Shown here in pieces: positions 54,509 through 62,023 of a stretch of DNA of 64,000 nucleotides; position 1 is the first letter of the stretch; each line of letters starts with the position of its first letter. Made by a program: the position numbers and the translations under genes. A model generated the notes under the pieces. That model had not been told where the DNA came from. It ran no database searches and worked only from the letters and a program-made list of their open reading frames with translations. The DNA is from Flavobacterium sp. SUN052. Its GTDB lineage: Bacteria; Bacteroidota; Bacteroidia; Flavobacteriales; Flavobacteriaceae. The DNA is taken from the NCBI RefSeq assembly GCF_028867935.1, contig NZ_JAPQNS010000002.1:1-64000 (forward strand), given 5' to 3'.

Positions 54509-56764
54509 TCACTTGTCAAAATCGTCTTCCAGCAATTGTTTTTCGTTCAATACGCCACTGCCGGCGGGTTTGCGATCTCTCATTTTTTTGACATCAGCGG
54601 CCGAAATCCCTTTCCCTTCTTTCGCAAACGCATTTTGGGTATATCGAATAATATCGACAATGTCCTGATCGCTAATATCCTTGTTGTTGAGAAGGGCAGG
54701 CATCTCATTATTAAGCTGGTACAACTTGCCATTAACATGAATTGGCCCGCTAACGCCGTGCAGAATGATGGATGCCAGCCGCTTCATCGACCCGTCAATG
54801 TATTCAGACCCTTTCAGTGGTGGAGCCAGATCCTGAATACCCTTGCCGTCGGCACCGTGGCAGGTTGCACAAATTGTTCGGAACATCTTCAGGCCCTTTG
54901 TCCGGTTATCGACCTCGTTTTTCTGGGTTACGAAGATGGAGTTCATCTCGTTTTTCTTACGGTTATTCACCGCCAATGTCAGGTTCTTTTTCAATAAATC
55001 CCCCGGATTCATTGAGGCTAGATACTGCTCTTCTTTACCGTCAAGGCCACTGGTAAGAGCCTCCTGAACAATTCGCTGATCGGCGTATTTCTTATCTATC
55101 TCGGCCAGAATAGGCAGAAAAGTAGCGTCAGCCAGTTTGAGCCAAGTGTTTAATGACATCGACAAATAGAGGTCGATTGTCTCGTTGTTTTGAGCCAACA
55201 GTTGGGTGCTGATAGCTTTCATATCGGCCACACGGGGCGCTGTGACAAACCGCTCTAAAAGGCCTAAAGCATGGGCAATAGTTTCGGGCTTTTTGGCCTG
55301 TTTAACAATGTCCTGTAGAGTTTCAAACGTAAGGGCGTTTACCCCATCCAGCACATACAGCGCATGAATAGCCGTTGACAGTTCATTGTTGCTTTTGGTC
55401 AGCGCCAGTAATTGCTTGGTAACCGCAGGGTCTTTCTTCTGAATCAGGAGTTGTTGAGCCCGATCTCTTAACCAGCCATTCGGGTGGCTCAGTAGGGCAA
55501 CTAATTGACTGGCAGTAGCCTTACTCAAATCCGGGACTGTGTTGAGCTTATTTTGTTTGCTGTTTATCTTCAGAATACGACCTGCATTTTGTAGCGTGTC
55601 CAGTTTTTTTCCAGCCAGTTGTTCCGTGAGGTACTGCGAAATGTAAGCTTTGTGCTGGATAATGCCCCGGTGCATATCGACCACATAGATGGCTCCATCG
55701 GGTCCATTGAACAAATTGACCGGACGGAAGCCTTCATCCGTCGACGCGATAAACTCTTTGCCTTCTGTGGCCTGACTGGCGCTTGTTTGAAGACCCTTAA
55801 AATTCAGGATATTGCGCTTGATCAGGTTGGCTTCGGGCACACAGACAAACACATTTTGATTGTACGATTCAGGAAAAGCCGCTCCCCGATACACCAATGG
55901 CCCACAGGCAGCCGTAACCTCTTTCAACATCCCTTTTTCATCCAGAACCCCAGTCTGATAGCCCCGGTTGACAGAGGTTTGATGAATGGGATAAACCCGA
56001 TTACTGGCTAGTCGTTGGTGTTCGGCGATGGCAGGTTTAAAATATTTGTTCCGGATTACCTTATTAGGCAGCACAAAATCTCCCTGCAAATTGGTGGAGT
56101 TGTTGTTGTAATACAGTCTCCCGAAATTGTCTTTCGTGATGCCCCACTGACCCCGGTCTGTGGTAGGTTCTTTCAGCCACTTTCCGTTTTTCAATTGAAA
56201 CCTGAAATTGTAATTGGCGTTGTAGATCCAGTTGTCGATGTTCATCATCAACCCGTTCGATGAGTGCTCGACGTTTCCGCCCTCGGCATAAACGGGATCA
56301 ACCAGTGTTTTTTTGCCAGGCTTGTCATTGTTGATTTCGACAAACCAAAGCTTGGGCCCATCGACGTACAACAGTCCGCCATACACATGCGCCAACGCTC
56401 TGGGGAGCACCAGCTTATCCAGAAACACTTTGGCACGGTCTGCCACGCCATCTTTGTTTACGTCTTCCAGAATAGAGATCCGGCCGGTTGGTTCCTCTTC
56501 ACCAATTCCTTCCAAATTGGGCATGTAGCCGATCATTTCGACCACCCACATCCGCCCCTTATTGTCGAAATCCATACTGACCGGCGCTTTCAACAACGGC
56601 TCGGCGGCTAGTAAACGTAACTCAAAACCATCTTCTATCTGATAGTCTTTCAGGGAAAATTGGGGTCCGTTCAGCGAGTTTATCTGAACGCCAGCCACCA
56701 AGGCAAAAAAAGTTAGTAATGAGATAGTTACCAGTGCAAAGAATCTGCTGTTTGTCTTAATCAT
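54509..56764 (-). CDS. PVC-type heme-binding CxxCH protein, second copy
   Basis: About 751 residues from the ATG at 56764. The frame runs back to 56875, but that extension lies within the upstream gene; 56764 gives the signal MIKTNSRFFALVTISLLTFFALVAG. Propeller domain: GFELRLLAAEPLLKAPVSMDFDNKGRMWVVEMIGY and ISILEDVNKDGVADRAKVF, then a HEAT-like helical region with LVALLSHPNGWLRDRAQQLLIQ, and a cytochrome c domain with CATCHGADGKG near residue 631. It shares the whole architecture with the protein encoded at 43359. It is sandwiched between the two GH27-like genes with 2- and 30-base gaps, so it must be co-transcribed with them. Confidence 0.9.
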   Translation of the reverse strand: MIKTNSRFFALVTISLLTFFALVAGVQINSLNGPQFSLKDYQIEDGFELRLLAAEPLLKAPVSMDFDNKGRMWVVEMIGYMPNLEGIGEEEPTGRISILEDVNKDGVADRAKVFLDKLVLPRALAHVYGGLLYVDGPKLWFVEINNDKPGKKTLVDPVYAEGGNVEHSSNGLMMNIDNWIYNANYNFRFQLKNGKWLKEPTTDRGQWGITKDNFGRLYYNNNSTNLQGDFVLPNKVIRNKYFKPAIAEHQRLASNRVYPIHQTSVNRGYQTGVLDEKGMLKEVTAACGPLVYRGAAFPESYNQNVFVCVPEANLIKRNILNFKGLQTSASQATEGKEFIASTDEGFRPVNLFNGPDGAIYVVDMHRGIIQHKAYISQYLTEQLAGKKLDTLQNAGRILKINSKQNKLNTVPDLSKATASQLVALLSHPNGWLRDRAQQLLIQKKDPAVTKQLLALTKSNNELSTAIHALYVLDGVNALTFETLQDIVKQAKKPETIAHALGLLERFVTAPRVADMKAISTQLLAQNNETIDLYLSMSLNTWLKLADATFLPILAEIDKKYADQRIVQEALTSGLDGKEEQYLASMNPGDLLKKNLTLAVNNRKKNEMNSIFVTQKNEVDNRTKGLKMFRTICATCHGADGKGIQDLAPPLKGSEYIDGSMKRLASIILHGVSGPIHVNGKLYQLNNEMPALLNNKDISDQDIVDIIRYTQNAFAKEGKGISAADVKKMRDRKPAGSGVLNEKQLLEDDFDK

Positions 56765-56766
56765 AA

Positions 56767-58785
56767 CTACTTCGAGTTTGTTTTTGCGGGGAACATCCGC
56801 AACATCACCACGCCATGATGCCGTATGTCTGTTTTGAAAGTCCCTGTAAAGATACCAAGGTCTTTTTGTCGCCAAACATCGCGCAGTTTATACGTTCCGT
56901 TTAAGTTCACTTTAGCTAAATCGACTGTGTATGATTTTGGTTTTTCATCGCCCCAGCGGAAATACGATTCGGGTGTTTTTCCAAACTCACCAACGTTGAA
57001 AAGCCCCACGGCATACGACCCATCTTCCAGTGGTCTAAGCCAAACCTGAATCCCGTTTTCGTTCACCAGTAGCCTTGCTGACTTCCCCAGCGGGTCCTGA
57101 TCAATTTCGATGACTTCATCGTTGGTGAGCAGATTCAGCGTAAACGGATCGAGTTGTTCAATAGGGCAACCGATCAACATGGGGGCCGCCAGCAGGCTAA
57201 ATAAACTCACGTGGCTGTATTGCTCGTCGGGCGTCAGGCGGGTGGGGTGCAATTGTGTACCCGTGGTTACGTTACCCACAATCATCATGTCGGGATCATT
57301 CCAATGGCCGGGACCGCCATAGGGTGCCCACTTGTCGAGTGTGAAGGCCGACACAAACAGGCTGTTCCAACTGTCGCGAATGTCGGGGCCGGTGCGGTAA
57401 CTGTTGGTTAAACGAGCCCAATCGGTAACGTTGGCGAAGGGTGCCGAATTAGAAATGCTGTACAGAATATCACGGCCCGACTGTTTCAACGCCACCGACA
57501 TGCGTTCCGCCGATGGCACTTCGATTCGCCAGTCGTATTTGAGATAGTCGATGCCCCACTCGGCTAGTTGGTTCGCGTCGTTGGTTTCGAAACGGTGTTT
57601 CCCTACGTATCGAAAGGCCCGTTTGTTCGCAATGATCTCATCAGTGAGGTGCCCATCGGCAAACTCCGAAGAACCGCCGATATAGCCCGCGTAACTCGTG
57701 ATCATAGGCGTAGAATACACGCCCACTTTCAAACCCAGACCATGAACGTAATCCACCATTTCTTTGAAGCGCGGAAACTTTTCGTTGGGTTGAATGGCGT
57801 TGAACCTACCCCCGCGTTTGCCCTGCCAGGCATCGTCAATATTGATATACGTCCAGCCGTGTTGGTTCAGGCCCATTTTCACCATCGCATCCGCCGAGGC
57901 AATTACTTTCTGCTGATCGATGTTTCGGGCCCAGGAATTCCAGCCGTTCCAGCCAATCGGTGGCGTCAGGGCAATGGTGTCACCCACCTTGATTGTTAAC
58001 GTTTTGGTGGCTTTGCCCGACGCGTTTTTCGCCGTCAACGTTACTGGGTATGTGCCGCGCTGAGCCACTTTGCCCGTAATGATACCCGTTTTTTCGTCCA
58101 GCGAAAGCCCCTGGGGAAGGCCCTGAGCCGAAAAGGTCATGGGTCGGTCGCCGGTAGCGGCAATGGTATACAGAAACGGATTGTTGGGTGTGACGCCAAA
58201 AACGCTGGCCGAGTTGATGCGTGGGGTTTTAGCAGAAGCAGGTGTCAGAATGTATTTCTCGTCTGAGTTAGGTATGTTTTGAGGAAGATAATTGTCCAGC
58301 ATGGTCAACTGCGCATTAGCCCAGTTCGAATACACCTTAGTACGACCCTCGTCGTTGACTTTCACCAGCAAACCCAGACGTTTTACGCCGTCTAGTTTCA
58401 CGTTCACGGGTTTGGCAGCATCACCCAGCCGCATGTCCCCGCTGTCGAACAGAATTTTACGGTCGGCCACTACGTAAAACCGATGCGGTAAGTCTTTGTT
58501 GCCTTTGTCGTCAACACCCACCAGCGCTGAAAACTGGGTGGCATTTCCATCCAGATAAAATGCCAGAATGCTGGTAGCGTTTACTCCTACGCCCCGGTTG
58601 AAATACGTACCGCTAATTAGCATGGAATCACCCGCAGCCGTTGTTTTGGGTAACACAGCGGGGATACCTTCCGAAAAGGATTTTATCGTCAGGTCATCCA
58701 GCCAGATTTTGGTGGTTTTCTGAGCGTGTGCGGCTGTAATCGTGCAGTAAAGCCCTGCAAAAAATAGTGTAGCTAGTTTATTCAC
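56767..58785 (-). CDS. NPCBM-HePIG-GH27 alpha-galactosidase-like protein, copy 2
   Basis: About 672 residues if started at the GTG at 58785, which overlaps the stop of the esterase gene by 8 bases and yields the neat signal peptide VNKLATLFFAGLYCTITAAHAQ. The frame also opens at an ATG at 58821 inside the esterase gene. Domains as in copy 1: NPCBM (IWLDDLTIKSFSEGIPAVLPK), He_PIG (QGLPQGLSLDEKTGIITGKVAQRGTYPVTLTAKN), GH27 with PPIGWNGWNSW, nucleophile in IDYLKYDW near residue 417 and acid/base in TGPDIRDSW near 466. The central segment is nearly the same as in copy 1 at the DNA level, while the NPCBM part is much more divergent. Confidence 0.92.
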   Translation of the reverse strand: MNKLATLFFAGLYCTITAAHAQKTTKIWLDDLTIKSFSEGIPAVLPKTTAAGDSMLISGTYFNRGVGVNATSILAFYLDGNATQFSALVGVDDKGNKDLPHRFYVVADRKILFDSGDMRLGDAAKPVNVKLDGVKRLGLLVKVNDEGRTKVYSNWANAQLTMLDNYLPQNIPNSDEKYILTPASAKTPRINSASVFGVTPNNPFLYTIAATGDRPMTFSAQGLPQGLSLDEKTGIITGKVAQRGTYPVTLTAKNASGKATKTLTIKVGDTIALTPPIGWNGWNSWARNIDQQKVIASADAMVKMGLNQHGWTYINIDDAWQGKRGGRFNAIQPNEKFPRFKEMVDYVHGLGLKVGVYSTPMITSYAGYIGGSSEFADGHLTDEIIANKRAFRYVGKHRFETNDANQLAEWGIDYLKYDWRIEVPSAERMSVALKQSGRDILYSISNSAPFANVTDWARLTNSYRTGPDIRDSWNSLFVSAFTLDKWAPYGGPGHWNDPDMMIVGNVTTGTQLHPTRLTPDEQYSHVSLFSLLAAPMLIGCPIEQLDPFTLNLLTNDEVIEIDQDPLGKSARLLVNENGIQVWLRPLEDGSYAVGLFNVGEFGKTPESYFRWGDEKPKSYTVDLAKVNLNGTYKLRDVWRQKDLGIFTGTFKTDIRHHGVVMLRMFPAKTNSK

Positions 58786-60319
58786 GGGCGGCAGTCTGTT
58801 TTTTAGAAACTTTCTCGGCAATCATTGTCAGCACAGCTTTGTCGCTCCATTCCTGCCCGTGCCCGGCCATAGCCGTGAAGGAGATTTTCGCATCCGATTT
58901 CGGATTCTCGGTCTTTTCCAGAAACTTCTGCAAAAACCGGGTTGCTACGTTCGAGTACAGACCGTCCATATCGCCCATCCAGACCCAGATTTTGCCCTGT
59001 AGTTTGGGACCGAGCGTTGGCCAGTTTTTAGCCAGCACTTTCTTCAGATCATATTTCTCCCACTGTTTGGCAATGTCGTGATCTATTTTTCCCGTAACCG
59101 GATCAAACATCAGCGACGGTAATCCATCTTTCCCTTTTGGGCCAAAAACCGCATTGTAAGCGCCAAATTGGCCACCCGAAATCAGGTAATTACCCGTCCG
59201 GCTGTTTACGTTTTCACCCGCAATCCAGTCTTTCATCGAGAAAGTAGGCTCGCCATAGGTTGTCCGGCGACCGGGTTGAAGGTAACCATAGCGGTTGTAG
59301 AAAATAGATTCGTCTTCGTAGATATTGATCAAGCCATAATGCTCAAAATCAACAGGGTCGGGGCTGTATGACCAAGTCCCGTCGAAGAAATCGGGGTAAA
59401 AGATCTGTAACCCCAGCGACACCCAGCCGCCCGTTGAATTACCCGCCAGGAAGCGCAGTTGAGAGTCGGGTTTATACCGCACCTGCCGTTCAATTTCGGG
59501 AATCAGTTCTTCGGTCAGCGCCTTGCCGCACGGGCCGTTGTTCTCCGAATCGATTTGATATGTATCGCCGTATGGGCCCTGTGAATCCAGAAAAACGTAG
59601 ATGATCTGCGGAGCAGTTTTACTGAACCACCAGTCCGACAATTCTTTATTGTTCAACAGATTATTAATGGCAGTGTAGCGCCCATTGAGTCCGGGTATCC
59701 GGTAGCAAATTGGGTAGGTTTTATCGGGATTATCGAAGTAGCCCGACGGCAACAGAACAGCCGCTTTCAGGTAGCGTGGCCTGCTCGAAAATGCCGACAA
59801 CAGCGAGCTTTTGATTTCAACTATTTTCACAAACTTATTGTCGGCAATGATGGCTGGTGGAATCAACGTTTTGAGCACAATGCTCAGACTAGCCTTCGCG
59901 GCAAACGGAATCGTATCAATGGTGCTGTACAAATTTCCCGGTACGTTCTCCTGCCCATCGTCGGGGTTTTGCTTGTAAACAACCTGAAAATAGTACTTAC
60001 CTGACGGATTTTTAGGCAATTTGTCCAAGCCAACCGAAAGGAGATTTTTGTCTTTTGTGTTAATCACAAACGAGCCAGAGCCGTCCCATTGCTGTGGAGT
60101 TACGCCAAGCGTAATTTCAGAGCGGTTCCGGGGTTCTCGTTCCGTTTGTTTGGTCACGTGAAGCAACAGACGACCGCCCTTCAGAAACGATTGTCTGACC
60201 TCAGGTGCAACGGATACGCTTACTGTCCAGTTTACAGGCACCTGAGCAAAGGCTGCCGAATTGATGGCAAGCCATAGGCAAAAAACGGAAGCAAGTAATC
60301 GTGTAAACGTCATTTTCAT
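58778..60319 (-). CDS. Exported esterase (PF00756-like alpha/beta hydrolase)
   Basis: A 513-residue exported protein (signal MKMTFTRLLASVFCLWLAINSAAFA; ATGs at 60319 and 60313 are both possible). The first 180 residues form a beta-rich region, the rest an esterase-D-like alpha/beta hydrolase. The nucleophile is the Ser of LAGNSTGGWVSLGLQ (GxSxGG), a likely acid is in VWMGDMDGLYSN, and the His is in MAGHGQEWSD. Such domains deacylate glycans (feruloyl or acetyl esters) or act on small esters. Its position between the sulfatase and GH27-like genes supports removal of acyl groups from the glycan. The stop overlaps the start of the next gene. Confidence 0.87.
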   Translation of the reverse strand: MKMTFTRLLASVFCLWLAINSAAFAQVPVNWTVSVSVAPEVRQSFLKGGRLLLHVTKQTEREPRNRSEITLGVTPQQWDGSGSFVINTKDKNLLSVGLDKLPKNPSGKYYFQVVYKQNPDDGQENVPGNLYSTIDTIPFAAKASLSIVLKTLIPPAIIADNKFVKIVEIKSSLLSAFSSRPRYLKAAVLLPSGYFDNPDKTYPICYRIPGLNGRYTAINNLLNNKELSDWWFSKTAPQIIYVFLDSQGPYGDTYQIDSENNGPCGKALTEELIPEIERQVRYKPDSQLRFLAGNSTGGWVSLGLQIFYPDFFDGTWSYSPDPVDFEHYGLINIYEDESIFYNRYGYLQPGRRTTYGEPTFSMKDWIAGENVNSRTGNYLISGGQFGAYNAVFGPKGKDGLPSLMFDPVTGKIDHDIAKQWEKYDLKKVLAKNWPTLGPKLQGKIWVWMGDMDGLYSNVATRFLQKFLEKTENPKSDAKISFTAMAGHGQEWSDKAVLTMIAEKVSKKQTAARE

Positions 60320-60331
60320 TGTTGGTTTCTA

Positions 60332-60357
60332 CCCCACCCCTGAAAACAAGGGAGGGG
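60332..60357. repeat. C-rich/G-rich imperfect hairpin between sulfatase and esterase genes
   Basis: CCCCACCCCTG at 60332-60342 can pair with GGGAGGGG at 60350-60357 with one mismatch. It lies in the 65-base gap of the operon. It may be a fragment of a dispersed repeat; function is not indicated. Confidence 0.35.
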
Positions 60358-60384
60358 CTAAAAAAGGCTTTAGTATGTATACAT

Positions 60385-61977
60385 CTATTCCGTTTTCCCC
60401 GCCGGTCGTTCACGGACACCTACTTTTTGCGCCCATGCATCGTACTCTGTTCGCAGGCTGGCTACGAGTTGGGGTTGTTTCTGAGCCAGATTTTTGGTTT
60501 CGCAGGGATCTGTTTTGATGTTGTATAGCTCCCAATCGGCGTCTTCTGTGTCTTTCACCAGTTTCCAATCGGCTTTTCGGATGGCCTTGTTGCCTTCATG
60601 CTCCCAACAATACGTGCGCGGTTCGGCCTTCGTTTTCCCCCACAGATACGACAAACTTTTACCCGGCAAATCGTTGGCAGGTACTCCCGCTACCTCAAGG
60701 CAGGTTGGCAGCAGGTCCATCACGTGGCCAATACCCTCTACATAGCCCGTTTGCGGACGGATGCCACTCGGCCATTGCATGATGCAAGGGGTAATCATAC
60801 CGCCTTCATGCAAAAACCGCTTGTATTTCCGAAAAGGCGTGTTCGATACGTTGGCCCAGGGTGTGTCGTAGGTGACGTATGAGCCGCGTTCGCCAATCTT
60901 TTTGTTTGGGTCATTCAGTTTGCGGCCCTCCACATTTTCGTTGGAACTCCCGTTGTCCGACATAAACACGATGAGCGTATTCTCGTACTGCCCGTTGGCT
61001 TTCAGCGCTTTAACGAGCCGACCAATATTTTGATCCATCCGATCAATCATGGCGGCATACACAGCCATTTTCCGAATCCACTGGGCTTTATCCGTTGCCG
61101 AATTCCAGTCGGGTATATCCGTTGGGCGCGGGGTGAGTGGGTAGCGCTTGTCTATAAATCCCAATTGCTGCATTTTCCGATAGCGATTGGTGCGCGTTAC
61201 ATCCCAACCCTGCGCGTACAGCTTTTCGTATTTAGCAATATCCGACTCGTAGGCATGGAGCGGAAAATGGGGGGCGGTGTAGGCCAGGTACATGAAAAAG
61301 GGCTTATCGGCCGACTCCTGCTTTTGCTTATTCAGGTATTGGACCGCATAATCGGTAAAGGCGTCGGTCATGTAAAAGCCGTCGACCGGCGGGGTAAACT
61401 CGGTATCATTCAGTACGATAAATCGCATGCCTTTTTCGGCCGGAACAATTTCGTAATAGCTGGAAGCTCCCGAAATTAATCCGAAATAATGGTCAAATCC
61501 ACGCTTAAGCGGCCAGTGTTCAGGGCGCTCACCCACGTGCCACTTGCCAAGCATGTAGGTGCTATAGCCCGTTTTCTTCAGTCGTTCAGCAATGGTCGGG
61601 TAACGTTCGTCCAGAAATCCCTGATAGCTGCCCGGTTGAATAGCGGCATTGGGCATGGTAACCATAAGACCCATCCCGGCGGTATGCGGATACTGCCCTG
61701 TTAGCAACGATGCCCGGGTGGGGCAGCAGCGGGCGTTGTTGTAAAAACTCCGCAGCTTGATACCCTTTGCTGCCAGCTGGTCGATATTCGGCGTGCTGAC
61801 CTCTCCCCCGTAGCAACCAATGTCCGAAAAGCCCATATCATCGGCCAAAATGTACAGGATGTTGGGCCGTTTCACCGCCTGTCCAAGAGCCCATTTGCCG
61901 CTCATCATGACGAGCAAAGCTAAGAAAAGCAATGCCCTTGCTGAAGACGGAAGCAGTCTGTTTTTGGGCTTTTTCAT
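60385..61977 (-). CDS. Exported arylsulfatase-type sulfatase
   Basis: About 530 residues from the ATG at 61977 (MKKPKNRLLPSSARALLFLALLVMMSGKWALGQ as signal). An ATG at 62007 is an equal candidate, and the frame extends to 62115 over the neighbouring gene. Sulfatase marks: RPNILYILADDMGFSDIG near residue 38, activation motif CCPTRASLLTGQYPHTAGMG near 83 (first Cys converted to formylglycine), LGKWHVG, and FMSDNGSSNENVEGR. The C-terminal block WELYNIKTDPCETKNLAQKQP is the usual sulfatase end. The protein should desulfate a substrate in the periplasm. It differs strongly from the sulfatase at 35896, so the two probably act on different sulfate positions or sugars. Confidence 0.92.
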   Translation of the reverse strand: MKKPKNRLLPSSARALLFLALLVMMSGKWALGQAVKRPNILYILADDMGFSDIGCYGGEVSTPNIDQLAAKGIKLRSFYNNARCCPTRASLLTGQYPHTAGMGLMVTMPNAAIQPGSYQGFLDERYPTIAERLKKTGYSTYMLGKWHVGERPEHWPLKRGFDHYFGLISGASSYYEIVPAEKGMRFIVLNDTEFTPPVDGFYMTDAFTDYAVQYLNKQKQESADKPFFMYLAYTAPHFPLHAYESDIAKYEKLYAQGWDVTRTNRYRKMQQLGFIDKRYPLTPRPTDIPDWNSATDKAQWIRKMAVYAAMIDRMDQNIGRLVKALKANGQYENTLIVFMSDNGSSNENVEGRKLNDPNKKIGERGSYVTYDTPWANVSNTPFRKYKRFLHEGGMITPCIMQWPSGIRPQTGYVEGIGHVMDLLPTCLEVAGVPANDLPGKSLSYLWGKTKAEPRTYCWEHEGNKAIRKADWKLVKDTEDADWELYNIKTDPCETKNLAQKQPQLVASLRTEYDAWAQKVGVRERPAGKTE

Positions 61978-62023
61978 AAGATTTGCTGCAGTTGTTCTAT
62001 GATCCATAATTTCGGCTGGCTCC

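Noticed and set aside
56765..56875. N-terminal extension of the second PVC-type protein
   Set aside because: These codons overlap the end of the upstream GH27-like gene, and the ATG at 56764 starts exactly at a signal peptide.
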